64,000 bases of DNA from Curtobacterium sp. SGAir0471 (GCF_005490985.1 NZ_CP027869.1:2666001-2730000), one strand, 5' to 3'; counted from the first letter of the stretch, positions 23,996 to 32,905 are shown. Notes: generated by a model not told the origin, from the sequence alone. A program made the numbers and translations.

Positions 23996-24763
23996 GTGAC
24001 CACCACCGCCCCGCCGCCCGTCACCACGACGGACACGCTGCTCGACTTCCGGAACGTCGAGATGACCTTCCCGAACGGCACCGTCGCCCTGCAGGGCGTC
24101 GACCTCACCGTCGACCGCGGGCAGTTCGTCTCCGTCGTCGGCCCCTCCGGCTGCGGCAAGTCGACCCTGCTGCGCATCGCCTCCGGCCTCGAGTCGGCGT
24201 CCGACGGGACCGCCGACGTCGCCGCCCACCGGATCGGGTACGTGTTCCAGGACGCGACCCTGCTGCCGTGGCGCACCGTGCAGGGCAACGTCGAGCTGCT
24301 CGCCGAGCTCGGGCACGTGTCGAAGGCCGAACGGGCCGCCAAGGCCGCGCGGGCGATCGACCTGGTCGGGCTGAACGGCTTCGAGACGAACCTGCCGAAG
24401 CAGCTGTCCGGCGGCATGCGGATGCGCGTCTCGCTCGCCCGGTCGCTGACGCTCGACCCCGAGCTGTTCCTGTTCGACGAGCCGTTCGGCGCCCTCGACG
24501 AGATCACCCGCGAGCGCCTGAACGACGAGCTCCTGCGGCTCTTCGTCGAGCAGCAGTTCGCCGGCCTGTTCATCACCCACTCGGTGTCCGAGGCCGTGTA
24601 CCTGTCCACCGAGGTCGTCGTCATGTCGGGACGCCCGGGCAGCATCGTCGGCCGGTTCGACGTGCCGTTCCCGATGCCCCGCGACCCCGACATCCGCTTC
24701 ACCCCCGAGTTCGCCGAGCTGGTCGGCGAGGTCTCGCACGCGCTCCGGGAAGGACACCGCTGA
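23996..24763 (+). CDS. ABC transporter ATP-binding protein (nitrate/taurine/pyrimidine type)
   Basis: A 255-residue ATPase of the SsuB/TauB/ThiZ class. It has Walker A GPSGCGKST, Q-loop FQDATLLPWRT, signature LSGGMRMR, Walker B LFLFDEP and the switch His in THS. It powers import with the permease and lipoprotein that follow. Start GTG 23996 follows CGAGG; in-frame GTGs at 23990 and 23972 are alternatives. Its stop overlaps the permease start (TGATG). Confidence 0.92.
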   Translation: MTTTAPPPVTTTDTLLDFRNVEMTFPNGTVALQGVDLTVDRGQFVSVVGPSGCGKSTLLRIASGLESASDGTADVAAHRIGYVFQDATLLPWRTVQGNVELLAELGHVSKAERAAKAARAIDLVGLNGFETNLPKQLSGGMRMRVSLARSLTLDPELFLFDEPFGALDEITRERLNDELLRLFVEQQFAGLFITHSVSEAVYLSTEVVVMSGRPGSIVGRFDVPFPMPRDPDIRFTPEFAELVGEVSHALREGHR

Positions 24764-25632
24764 TGGTCACCCTGCAGGAGGTCGCCGAGACCCGTGCCGT
24801 CCGAGCGGCCGCACGCCGCACCGCACCGCGCTCCCGCCGGAGCGTGTCCTGGTGGCAGCCCGTCGTCGTCCTCGCCGTGCTCGTCGGCATCTGGTACGCC
24901 GCTGCCGCCTACTACGACCACGTCCGCGGCCTCGCGTTCCTGGTGCCGTACCCGCACCTCGTGGCGAAGGCGATCGTCGCCCCCACGATGCCCGACGGAT
25001 CGCCCTCGACCTTCGGCAGCGACCTGTGGTCCGCGCTCGGTCGCACCACGGTGGTGTCCCTCGTCGGCCTCGGCTTCGCGATCGTGATCGGCGTCGTCTG
25101 GGCGATGGCGATGGCGCAGGCGAAGTGGCTCGAGCGCTCGCTCTACCCGTACGCGGTGGTGCTGCAGTGCGTGCCGATCCTGGCGCTCGTGCCCCTCATC
25201 GGCGCCCTGTTCGGCTACGAGTTCGCGAGCCGGGTCATCGTCACGGTGATGATCGCCCTGTTCCCGATGGTGTCGAACACCCTGTTCGGGCTGCAGTCAG
25301 CCGACCGTGGGCAGCGTGAGCTCTTCCGGCTGCAGCGGGCGAGCCGGTTCGCCCAGCTGGTGAAGCTGCAGTTCCCCGCCGCGCTGCCGTCGATCTTCGT
25401 CGGCCTCCGGACCTCGGCCGGCCTCAGCGTCATCGGCGCGATCGTCGGCGACCAGTTCTTCCAGCGCGGCAACCCCGGGCTCGGCGTCCTCATCCAGGTG
25501 ACCGCCTCGCGGCTGATGGGACCGGAGCTCTACGCGACGATCATCATCGCCTCGCTGTACGGCGTCGCCGTCTTCCTCGTGTTCGGACTGATCGGCCGTC
25601 TCGCCGTCGGCCGCTGGCACGACTTCAGCTGA
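24763..25632 (+). CDS. ABC transporter permease
   Basis: A 289-residue inner-membrane permease of the SsuC/TauC type. A basic N-terminus precedes the first helix (about 32-47), followed by roughly five more helices. The coupling loop that touches the ATPase is around ELFRLQRASRFAQLVKLQFPAALPSIFVGLR, which holds the EAA-like motif. It starts at the ATG overlapping the ATPase stop, so stoichiometric translation is expected. Confidence 0.92.
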   Translation: MVTLQEVAETRAVRAAARRTAPRSRRSVSWWQPVVVLAVLVGIWYAAAAYYDHVRGLAFLVPYPHLVAKAIVAPTMPDGSPSTFGSDLWSALGRTTVVSLVGLGFAIVIGVVWAMAMAQAKWLERSLYPYAVVLQCVPILALVPLIGALFGYEFASRVIVTVMIALFPMVSNTLFGLQSADRGQRELFRLQRASRFAQLVKLQFPAALPSIFVGLRTSAGLSVIGAIVGDQFFQRGNPGLGVLIQVTASRLMGPELYATIIIASLYGVAVFLVFGLIGRLAVGRWHDFS

Positions 25633-25753
25633 CCCGCGTCGCGGCGGCCTCCCCCCGGTGCGCCGCGGCGCGGGTCTCCCCCGCCTCCCCTTCCCTCCCG
25701 TCCCCTCACCCGACCCACAGCACCACGAGACCCGCACCACGAACGGAGCCTCC

Positions 25754-26941
25754 ATGCGCACCACCACCCGACTCGGCGTCGCCACCGCAGCCCTCGCGGC
25801 GACCGCCCTCGCCCTGACCGGATGCGCCGCCGGCTCGTCCGCCGGCACCACGGCGTCGAGCGCCAGCGCGAAGGCCGCGACCGGCCCCGCGATCGACCTG
25901 TCCGACGTCTGCCCGGCGACGGTCGTCGTCCAGACCGACTGGAACCCCGAGGGCGAGCACGGCCACCTGTACGAGATGCTCGGCCCGAACCCGTCGATCG
26001 ACGCCTCGGGCAAGACCGTCACCGGCGACCTGTACGCCAACGGCAAGAGCACCGGCGTGAAGCTCGAGATCCGCGCCGGCGGCCCCGCGATCGGCTACAC
26101 GAAGGTCGCCTCGCAGATGTACCAGGACAAGGACATCACCCTCGGCTACATGTCCACCGACGAGCAGGTGCAGTTCTCCGGCAACCTGCCCACCACCGCC
26201 GTCTTCGCCGAGAACGACTCGTCCCCGATGTCCATCATGTGGGACCCGAAGACCTACCCCGACGTCGACTCCATCGAGGACCTCGGCAAGGAGCTCGAGA
26301 AGAACGGCGGCGTCGTCCGCTACTTCAACGGTGCCGCGTACATGACGTACCTCGAGCAGTCCGGCATCCTGCCGAAGAAGGTCCTCGACGGCAGCTACGA
26401 CGGCACCCCGTCGAAGTTCGTCTCGGCCGGCGGCAAGGACGCACAGCAGGGCTTCGCGACCGCCGAGCCGTACATCTACCAGAACCAGGTCGCCGCCTGG
26501 GGCAAGAAGGTCGCCTACAAGCCGGTCTCGAGCACCGGGTGGAACCCGTACCCCGAGGCCATGTCCGTCCGCACCGGCGACCTGTCGAAGCTCACGCCCT
26601 GCCTGCAGAAGCTCGTCCCCGTCATGCAGCAGGCCGACGTCGACTACCTGAAGGCCCCCGAGGCGACGAACGACCTCATCACCCAGCTCGTGCAGCAGTA
26701 CAACAACGGCTGGACCTACGACTCGAAGGTCGGCGCGTTCGCGGCGTCGCAGATGGTCAAGCTCGGTCTGGCGAAGGACACCGACGGCTACATCGGCTCG
26801 ATGGACGAGCAGCGCATGCAGGACTTCATCGAGAAGGCCACGCCGGTGTTCGCCGGTACCGGTGACGTCAAGAGCGACCTGAAGCCGTCCGACCTGTACA
26901 CGAACGAGTTCCTCGACAAGTCCATCGGTCTGGGCAACTGA
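25754..26941 (+). CDS. ABC transporter substrate-binding lipoprotein
   Basis: A 395-residue exported lipoprotein with a signal peptide ending in lipobox LTGC (Cys24) and a Ser/Ala-rich linker. The mature part, from LSDVCPATVVVQTDWNPEGEHGHLYEML, resembles the NMT1/THI5-like binding proteins for pyrimidine or thiamine precursors, riboflavin and related rings. It captures the substrate outside the membrane for the permease. It lies 121 nt after the permease and is followed by a palindrome terminator, so transcription may partly stop there. An N-heterocyclic ligand is inferred from the fold and from the deaminase in the operon. Confidence 0.88.
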   Translation: MRTTTRLGVATAALAATALALTGCAAGSSAGTTASSASAKAATGPAIDLSDVCPATVVVQTDWNPEGEHGHLYEMLGPNPSIDASGKTVTGDLYANGKSTGVKLEIRAGGPAIGYTKVASQMYQDKDITLGYMSTDEQVQFSGNLPTTAVFAENDSSPMSIMWDPKTYPDVDSIEDLGKELEKNGGVVRYFNGAAYMTYLEQSGILPKKVLDGSYDGTPSKFVSAGGKDAQQGFATAEPYIYQNQVAAWGKKVAYKPVSSTGWNPYPEAMSVRTGDLSKLTPCLQKLVPVMQQADVDYLKAPEATNDLITQLVQQYNNGWTYDSKVGAFAASQMVKLGLAKDTDGYIGSMDEQRMQDFIEKATPVFAGTGDVKSDLKPSDLYTNEFLDKSIGLGN

Positions 26942-26969
26942 CACCGGGTCGGCTGAGCCGACCACATCC

Positions 26970-27012
26970 GGACGGGAGGCACGGCACACGTCGTGTGTCG
27001 CGCCTCCCGTCC
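26970..27012. terminator. Long palindrome, copy 6
   Basis: GGACGGGAGGC (26970-26980) pairs exactly with 27002-27012, and CACACG/CGTGTG extends the stem. It lies 28 nt after the binding-protein gene and before the FAD oxidase on the same strand, so it may attenuate transcription within the cluster. Confidence 0.7.
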
Positions 27013-27048
27013 GTCGTCTCCCGCACCACCCACCCCACAGGAGTGAGC

Positions 27049-28434
27049 ATGACCACCGTCACCCCCACCTCCCCCACCGTCCCGGCCGAGGCGCTCGCGG
27101 CGCTCCGCGCCGAGCTCGTCGACCTGCTCGGTGAACGCGGCGTCAGCGCCGACGAGCGCACCCGCGCCCGCGCCTCCGTCGACGAGGCGACCATGAGCCC
27201 GATCCTCAGCGCGCAGCTGCCGCTCGGACTCGCCGACCTCGTCGCGTACCCGGCGTCCGCCGAGCACGTCGCCGCGACGCTCGCCGCGGCCGTCCGGCAC
27301 GGTGTCCCGGTCACCACGCGCGGCAAGGGCACCGGCAACTACGGCCAGGGCATCCCGCTGCACGGCGGGCTCGTGCTCGACACCTCGCGGGCGCGGGCCG
27401 TCGTCGAGGTCGGCGACGGCTGGATCACCGCCGAGGCCGGCGCCTCGATGGTGGCCCTCGAGCAGGCCGCAGCCGCAGCCGGGCAGCAGCTCTGGATGTA
27501 CCCGTCGACCGCGCAGTCCACCATCGGCGGGTTCCTGTCCGGCGGGTCCGGCGGCACCGGCTCGATCGCCCACGGCTCGAACTGGCAGGGGTTCGTCACC
27601 GCGCTCGACGTCGCTCTGCCCGGCTCGGGCGAGCTGCTGCACGTCGAGGGTGACGAGGCGCAGCCGTTCGTGCACACCTACGGCACCGCCGGCGTCATCG
27701 CCCGGGCGACCGTCCGGCTCGAGCCGCTGCAGGAGTGGCGCGCGGTGTACGCCTCGTTCCCGACCTTCGAGGACGCCCTCGTCGCGGTCCGGACCCTGCG
27801 TGGGCTCGACCCCGTGCCGCGACTCGTCAGCGCCGACCGGGCCGAGGTCGCCGCGACCCTGCCGTCGGACACCGCGATCCCGGACGACCGTGCGAGCCTG
27901 CGCGCGATCATCGACGACGTCATGCTCGACGAGGCCCGCGCCCTGATCGAGCAGGCCGGCGGCACCGTGTCCGACGTCCGCGAGGGCCTGCAGCAGACCA
28001 CCAAGGTGTCGATGCTGTCCTACAACCACCCGATCTGGTGGCTGAAGCGGAACACGCCGGACACCGAGTACTTCCACGTCGAGGTCGGCGGCGAGGCGCT
28101 CATCGACCGGATCGCCGAGGTCGAGGCGGTCTACCCGGGCGGGATGCTGCACATCGAGGCGGCGCACGTCGGCCCGATCGGCATGCTCACCGCGCCCTAC
28201 ACCGGTGCCGAGGACGTCTACGCCGGGTACCCGGTGCTCCGTGACCTGGGCGTCCGGGTGCACAGCCCGCACCAGTACTACGTCGACCACGGCGTCGAGG
28301 AGCTCGTGGCCCTGAAGCGGCGCACCGACCCCGAGGGGCTGCTCAACCCGGGGCACGTCATCGACCCGTCGCTCGTCGTCAGCGGTGGTTCGACCGCCTC
28401 AGCGCAGCCCGTCGTGCCGGGGTTCGGCAAGTGA
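27049..28434 (+). CDS. FAD-binding (PCMH-type) oxidase/dehydrogenase
   Basis: A 461-residue flavoprotein of the GlcD/vanillyl-alcohol-oxidase fold. The N-terminal FAD domain has VTTRGKGTGNYGQGIPLHGGLVLD and GSGGTGSIAHGSNWQGFVTALDVALP; the C-terminus ends RRTDPEGLLNPGHV, typical of the family. It probably oxidises an alcohol, amine or hydroxy acid made by the enzymes nearby. ATG 27049 follows ACAGGAG. It overlaps the creatininase-family gene by GTGA, and that one overlaps the PNPOx-like gene likewise, so these three form a tight unit. Substrate unknown. Confidence 0.87.
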   Translation: MTTVTPTSPTVPAEALAALRAELVDLLGERGVSADERTRARASVDEATMSPILSAQLPLGLADLVAYPASAEHVAATLAAAVRHGVPVTTRGKGTGNYGQGIPLHGGLVLDTSRARAVVEVGDGWITAEAGASMVALEQAAAAAGQQLWMYPSTAQSTIGGFLSGGSGGTGSIAHGSNWQGFVTALDVALPGSGELLHVEGDEAQPFVHTYGTAGVIARATVRLEPLQEWRAVYASFPTFEDALVAVRTLRGLDPVPRLVSADRAEVAATLPSDTAIPDDRASLRAIIDDVMLDEARALIEQAGGTVSDVREGLQQTTKVSMLSYNHPIWWLKRNTPDTEYFHVEVGGEALIDRIAEVEAVYPGGMLHIEAAHVGPIGMLTAPYTGAEDVYAGYPVLRDLGVRVHSPHQYYVDHGVEELVALKRRTDPEGLLNPGHVIDPSLVVSGGSTASAQPVVPGFGK

Positions 28435-29396
28435 GCGGCGCGACGAACCCGGGTCCGGCCGCCCGCTCGCGTCTGCTCGCCGAGCTGTCGGGTCCGGCGG
28501 TCGCCGCCGGGATCGGTCCCGACTCGATCGTCGTGCAGCCGACCGGTGCCGTCGAGCACCACGGGCCGCACCTGCCGCTCGTCACCGACTTCCTGCTCGC
28601 CGACCACATCGGCGGTGCGGCCGTCGAGCGCGCCGCTGCCGAGGGCCTCGACGTGTGGCAGCTGCCGACGCTGGCGTTCACGAAGTCGGACGAGCACAGC
28701 TGGGCGCCGGGCACCGTGTGGCTCGACGAGTCGACGATGTTCGACACCGCCGTGCAGATCGGCCGGGCCGTGGCGCTCACGGGTGCCGGGTCGCTCGTCT
28801 TCGCGAACGGGCACGGTGGGAACGTCGCCCTGCTGCAGGTCGCCCTGCGGGAGATCCGGAAGCGGTACGGCCTGAAGACGTTCCTGATGCCCACGCTCGC
28901 GCGGATGCCCGGCCCGTCCGGCGAGGACGCCGACGAGCGCGGGCTCGGGATCCACGGCGGAGCGGCGGAGACGTCGATGATCCTGCACCTGCGGCCCGAC
29001 CTGGTGGACATGTCGCTCGCGGAGCGGTGGGTACCGGACCACCTGGCGGAGTTCGAGAAGATCCGCTTCAACGGCGGGCCGGTGTCCTTCGGGTGGCTGT
29101 CGAACGACTTCGGGACGCCCGGGGTCGTCGGTGACGCGAGTCGGGCGACCGCGGCGTACGGGCAGGCGCTGTGGGACCTGTCGCTCGACGAGGCCGTGGC
29201 GTCCCTGCACGAGATCGCCCGGTTCGACCCGACGGTCGCGAAGCCCGCGATCGGTGCCGGCGCGGGTGCTGCCGGCGCAGGTACTGCCGGCTCGGGCGCT
29301 ACCAGCGCGGGTGCTGCTGGTGCTGATGCCGGTGCCGGTGCCGGTGCCGGTGCCGGCGATGGTCCGCTCGCGGCGGACGTGGTGGCGGTGCCGTGA
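28431..29396 (+). CDS. Creatininase-family amidohydrolase with Ala/Gly-rich tail
   Basis: A 321-residue metalloenzyme of the creatininase/ArfB family, which opens cyclic amides or removes formyl groups. Metal-site segments are visible: PTGAVEHHGPHLPLVTD (Glu, His, Asp), ANGHGGNVALLQ and GIHGGAAETSMI. The catalytic part ends near residue 275. The remaining 45 residues are a low-complexity Ala/Gly tail encoded by GGTGCC-type hexamer repeats (about 29262-29358). Start GTG 28431 overlaps the FAD oxidase stop. It likely hydrolyses a ring or side chain in the same pathway. Confidence 0.88.
   Translation: MSGATNPGPAARSRLLAELSGPAVAAGIGPDSIVVQPTGAVEHHGPHLPLVTDFLLADHIGGAAVERAAAEGLDVWQLPTLAFTKSDEHSWAPGTVWLDESTMFDTAVQIGRAVALTGAGSLVFANGHGGNVALLQVALREIRKRYGLKTFLMPTLARMPGPSGEDADERGLGIHGGAAETSMILHLRPDLVDMSLAERWVPDHLAEFEKIRFNGGPVSFGWLSNDFGTPGVVGDASRATAAYGQALWDLSLDEAVASLHEIARFDPTVAKPAIGAGAGAAGAGTAGSGATSAGAAGADAGAGAGAGAGDGPLAADVVAVP
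29262..29358 (+). repeat. GGTGCC/GGTGCTGCC microsatellite in the creatininase 3' end
   Basis: Imperfect repeats of GCGGGTGCTGCC type are followed by about six tandem copies of the hexamer GGTGCC (near 29328-29358). In frame, they encode (Gly-Ala)n. Such tracts vary in length between strains by slippage. Confidence 0.85.
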
Positions 29397-30034
29397 CCGT
29401 CCTGCCGGGGCAGGCGGCTGCCGCCGACGACGCTGCCGCCGCGCAGCACGACGCTGCCGCTGCCCCGGCCGACCCGCTCGTCCTGGCGGCGTCGTGGTTG
29501 CCGTCCGCCGGGGACGGGCCCGGTCCGACCATGACCCTGTCCACGCTCGGCCTCGACGGCTACCCCGCCGCCCGGACCGTGCTGCTGTCGTGCTTCGACG
29601 GGGAGCGCCTGCACTTCCACACCGACAGCCGGAGCCGGAAGGCCGCCGAGCTCGCCGCACTCCCCCGCGCCGCCGTCACCCTCGTCTGGCCCGAGGCCGC
29701 ACGGCAGCTCGTGGTCGTCGGCGACGTGACACCCGTCACCGACGCCGAAGCCCGCACCGCCTACGCCGCCCGGACCCGGTACCTGCAGGTGCTGGCGTGG
29801 GTGAACGACCACGCGGCCGCGGCCGACACCCCCGCACGCCGGCGGGAGCTCTGGGCGGCGTTCGAGCACGAGCGGCCGGGCACCGACCTGGAACCGCCGT
29901 CGACGTGGGCCGGGTTCGCGCTCACGCCGGTGCGGATGCTGTTCTGGCGGGGCGCGACCGATGCCGCGAGCAACCGGCTCGCCTACGAGCGCCAGGCCGA
30001 CGGCTCCTGGTCGCAGGAGTCCTTGCCCGGCTGA
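29393..30034 (+). CDS. PNPOx-like FMN-binding protein
   Basis: A 213-residue split-barrel flavoprotein of the pyridoxamine 5'-phosphate oxidase family. Features are PAARTVLLSCFDGERLHFHTDSRSRKAAEL (FMN phosphate contacts), RQLVVVGDVTPV, and a C-terminal WRGATDAASNRLAYER. True PdxH ends with a conserved RLXPXR-like element, which is missing here, so a different oxidation or reduction is more likely. The start overlaps the creatininase gene by GTGA. It is the last gene of the plus-strand cluster and may act on the same heterocycle. The first 25 residues are an Ala-rich extension. Confidence 0.82.
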   Translation: MTVLPGQAAAADDAAAAQHDAAAAPADPLVLAASWLPSAGDGPGPTMTLSTLGLDGYPAARTVLLSCFDGERLHFHTDSRSRKAAELAALPRAAVTLVWPEAARQLVVVGDVTPVTDAEARTAYAARTRYLQVLAWVNDHAAAADTPARRRELWAAFEHERPGTDLEPPSTWAGFALTPVRMLFWRGATDAASNRLAYERQADGSWSQESLPG

Positions 30035-30045
30035 CCCGGCAACCC

Positions 30046-30513
30046 TCAGTTCTGTCGATCCCGCCAGATGAGTGCGCCAGCGTCGTACTGGTGCTTGACC
30101 TTCGACCAACAGGCCCTGACGCCAGCGAGTCGATCAGCGGAGATCCCCTTGCCGTAGCGGACCTTCACGCTCGCATCGTGCAACACGAGGTATTCGGCGT
30201 AGATGGGCCGGTAGAGCGTCCGGACGAGGTCGTTGACCCCGATGTCCCGCCTTCCGCCGAGGATGCGACCCTCGTGCCGGCTGGTCTCGCGGTGCTGCAC
30301 GGAGATGCGAGGATCGACCTTCGGCAGATCGACCAGTGAATCGAAGACCGGATCCACCAGGATCGCCGCACGCACGCGATGGTACGAGGCGTAGAAGTAC
30401 GCGACCGCTGCCCACTCCTCGCCCCGCCCGTCGAGCAGCTGCGCCGCGGTGTCGTGGCAGGCCGCGCGCGACAGGCAGTCCGTCGGCGCTGTCAGGTTCT
30501 GTGTCTGGGGCAC
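30046..30513 (-). CDS. Hypothetical alpha-helical protein, 155 residues
   Basis: No family recognised with certainty. The N-terminal half contains a helical stretch (CHDTAAQLLDGRGEEWAAVAYFYASYH) like the four-helix HEPN fold, and there is one R-x4-H sequence (RETSRH) of the kind seen in HEPN ribonucleases. The C-terminal half is basic (KVRYGKGI, ACWSKVKHQY). It starts with GTG one nucleotide after the stop of the 99-residue gene, so the two are co-translated. Base use is less GC-rich than that of its neighbours, which suggests acquisition. A toxin-antitoxin-like pair is a weak guess only. Confidence 0.7.
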   Translation of the reverse strand: MPQTQNLTAPTDCLSRAACHDTAAQLLDGRGEEWAAVAYFYASYHRVRAAILVDPVFDSLVDLPKVDPRISVQHRETSRHEGRILGGRRDIGVNDLVRTLYRPIYAEYLVLHDASVKVRYGKGISADRLAGVRACWSKVKHQYDAGALIWRDRQN

Positions 30514-30514
30514 G

Positions 30515-30814
30515 TCACACCATCGCGTAGCTCGGCCGGGACGTCACCGGCGCGGACCGGATCGTCTCGACGTCGACGAAACGGAGGCGGAGGACCGCGT
30601 CGGGGAGGAACAGCTCCTCGAGGTGCGCGAACGCGTTCGCGACGTCCAGCATCGCCTGCGTCGTCTCGTCAGCGAGCGCTGCGCTCACCGTCGCGGTCAG
30701 GTCGATAGCGTCGAGCGTCACGGACAGCGCTCTGAGTCGGTCGCGCCCGAATGATGCGACCGCGTGTTCCCCGATGGACTGCGCGAGTGCTCGAAGCTCA
30801 GTATCGCTCGTCAT
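30515..30814 (-). CDS. Hypothetical small protein, 99 residues
   Basis: No recognised family. It is predicted mostly helical in the first 70 residues (ELRALAQSIGEHAVASFGRDRLRAL, then ETTQAMLDVANAFAHLEELF) and acidic overall. I chose ATG 30814; a longer start at 30862 is possible. It lies one nucleotide before the 155-residue gene and is surely co-transcribed with it. Being small, acidic and first in a two-gene unit, it has the layout of an antitoxin or immunity protein, but nothing proves this. Confidence 0.65.
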   Translation of the reverse strand: MTSDTELRALAQSIGEHAVASFGRDRLRALSVTLDAIDLTATVSAALADETTQAMLDVANAFAHLEELFLPDAVLRLRFVDVETIRSAPVTSRPSYAMV

Positions 30815-30909
30815 GGCGGCGACGGTAGCAGTGCGCATGGCCGGAACTCGCGTATTCCACATACCTGTTGGTCATGCAGACGAGGATCGGGTCGAGCGGG
30901 CGGTCGACG

Positions 30910-31305
30910 TCACGACCGGTCGCGCGAGCGCAGCGTGATCTCCTGGATCGTCGCCGACACCGTCGAGGGGTCGTCGGCCGAGGTCTGCACGGAGCACGAC
31001 CACTCGATCGTCTCCGACGCCGTCCCACGCTCCTCGCGCTGCACGGACGACTCGCCCGTGACGGATGCCGATGCCGCCCCACTCGATCCGCCCGCACCCT
31101 GCTCGACGCCCGTCGAGTGGGTGTCGACGACCTTCCACGGGGTCATCCCGTACTCGTCCCGCCACCACGCGACGATGGCCGGCCCCGCCTTCGTCTCGCA
31201 CGCCGCCCGCGCGACCCCGTCGAACGCGGTCTGCTGCCGTGTGCACCCGGTGAGCGCGACGAGGAGCACCACGACGGCCGTGGCCGCGACGGTGCGGCTC
31301 CTCAT
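30910..31305 (-). CDS. Putative lipoprotein, 131 residues
   Basis: A short exported protein with a clear signal: basic start MRSRT, a hydrophobic stretch and lipobox ALTGC (Cys21). The mature part has two Cys (ACETK and EWSCSV) that could form a disulfide and ends with a Thr/Ser-rich strand region. No named domain is recognised. It lies downstream of the PucR gene on the same strand with a 73-nt gap and could be transcribed with it, though no functional link is evident. Confidence 0.75.
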   Translation of the reverse strand: MRSRTVAATAVVVLLVALTGCTRQQTAFDGVARAACETKAGPAIVAWWRDEYGMTPWKVVDTHSTGVEQGAGGSSGAASASVTGESSVQREERGTASETIEWSCSVQTSADDPSTVSATIQEITLRSRDRS

Positions 31306-31378
31306 GCCCTCATCGTGCCGGACGCCGCGCCGGCCGTACAGCCCGGCGACGACGGAGCGCGCGTCGCGGCCCGCGGCG

Positions 31379-32905
31379 CTAGGCCCCGCCGAGCGCCCGC
31401 GTCGCCAGGTGCAGCGCGAGCCGGGTCTCCGGGTCGCCGAGGTCCACACCGAGCAGCCGCTGCACCCGGTCGATCCGGTCCGCCACGGTGTTCCGGTGCA
31501 CCCCGAGCACCGCGGCGGTCTCCGCGACCGAGGACTCCGCGTCGAGGTACGCCGCGAGGGTCGAGCGGAGCGCCCCGCCCCCGCGCTCCAGCGGCGCGAG
31601 GAGCTGTTCGGCCGCGGGCAGGAACGTGTCCGTCTGCGTCCACGCGAGCAGCAGCTGCGCGAGCCCGAGCCGGTCGACGTGCACGAAGAAGCCCGACTCC
31701 GGACGCGCGGCGGCCAGGCGGACGGCGTCACCCGCCTCGCCGAGCGTCCGCACGAGTCCCGCCGGACCGGCGTGCACGCTGCCGACACCGGCGTTCGTGT
31801 CGACCGCGGAGCGCAGGGCGTTCTGCGCCGCACGGACCGAGGCGGCGAGCGCGGCGACCGCGGCACGATCGGGTTCGTCGGGCGTCGAGGACCACACTGC
31901 CCACCCGTCGGTCTGCTCCACGACCACGACGTCGAGTCCGTGCCCGCCGAAGGCCGTCTCGACCTCGCCCCGCAGCGCCACGGCGTCGACCGGACCCCGT
32001 GCGACGAGCCGGACGCCGACGTGCCAGGCGTCCAGCTCCCACCCGGCGGCGATGGTCCGTTGCACCAGGGGCGGGGCGGGTGCTCCGTCGGCGGCACGGA
32101 GGTCGTCGAGCATCGCCATCCGGTAGCGGGCGTCGCGCTCGTCGTCGAGCCGGGTGAGCACGAGCCGGTGGCCGGCCGCGACCGCCGCCACCCGGAGCGC
32201 GGTCGCCAGCACCGCCCGTTCGGCGCGCAACGGCGTCGTGGTCCCCACCGCGAGCCACGCCCGCGGTCCGATGCCGGTCGGGACGGGCACGGCCACGACG
32301 GTCTCACGGTCGTCGGTCGCCCAGACCGGTTCGCTCGTCCCCACCGTGCGCGCGAGCAGTGCGGCGGTCGCCGGTGCGACGCCCGCTCCGCGCAGGGGGC
32401 GCCCCGACGCGTCGAGGAACCGGATCGCGTGGCCGAGCTCGCGTTCGAGCCGCGCGAACAGCTCGTCCAGGGCGGGCCCGGCATCGAGCCCGACGCGCGC
32501 CGCGACGACGGCGGCGCGGGCAGCGGGCGCATCGCCCGACCCGATGAGCTCGTGCACCCGGACCGAGGCCGCCCACGGATCCGGGGTGACGACCACCGCC
32601 ACGCCGAGTCGCTCGGCGAGGGCGGCGGTGCCGGCTCCCGGCCGCGGCGTGCCGTCGACGGTCCCGACGAGGAGCACGGGGACCCCGGCGGCCGCCGCGC
32701 GACGGAGCAGCACGTCGAAGCGCGCGTCGAACCGTTCGACCGGGGTGAGCAGGACGACCGCTCCGTCCTCCGTCCCGAGCAGCCGACCGACGTGCTCGGG
32801 TGGGCCGACGATGCCGCGGACGGTGGCGACCGTGCCCGACGCCGGTCCGACGAGCAGCGCGGTGCCCTCCGGCAGCAGGGGCAGGAACTCGGCGACCGGG
32901 ATCAC
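31379..32905 (-). CDS. PucR-family transcriptional regulator
   Basis: A 508-residue regulator. The N-terminus resembles the purine-catabolism regulatory domain (ALLVGPASGTVATVRGIV to VVVTPDPWAASVRVHELI), a GGDEF-like middle follows, and the C-terminal PucR helix-turn-helix reads SSVAETAAVLGVHRNTVADRIDRVQRLLGVDL. Such proteins switch on purine or hydantoin breakdown when substrate is present. Start GTG 32905 overlaps the DUF917 gene stop as GTGA, so it is the distal gene of the hydantoin-type operon and probably its activator. Direct repeats before the permease gene (39497-39538) are candidate sites. Confidence 0.88.
   Translation of the reverse strand: MIPVAEFLPLLPEGTALLVGPASGTVATVRGIVGPPEHVGRLLGTEDGAVVLLTPVERFDARFDVLLRRAAAAGVPVLLVGTVDGTPRPGAGTAALAERLGVAVVVTPDPWAASVRVHELIGSGDAPAARAAVVAARVGLDAGPALDELFARLERELGHAIRFLDASGRPLRGAGVAPATAALLARTVGTSEPVWATDDRETVVAVPVPTGIGPRAWLAVGTTTPLRAERAVLATALRVAAVAAGHRLVLTRLDDERDARYRMAMLDDLRAADGAPAPPLVQRTIAAGWELDAWHVGVRLVARGPVDAVALRGEVETAFGGHGLDVVVVEQTDGWAVWSSTPDEPDRAAVAALAASVRAAQNALRSAVDTNAGVGSVHAGPAGLVRTLGEAGDAVRLAAARPESGFFVHVDRLGLAQLLLAWTQTDTFLPAAEQLLAPLERGGGALRSTLAAYLDAESSVAETAAVLGVHRNTVADRIDRVQRLLGVDLGDPETRLALHLATRALGGA

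Noticed and set aside
22033..25632. A 1199-codon frame whose end is the ABC permease
   Set aside because: Only the last 289 codons make sense as a protein; the rest is a shadow of the regulator, deaminase and ATPase genes.
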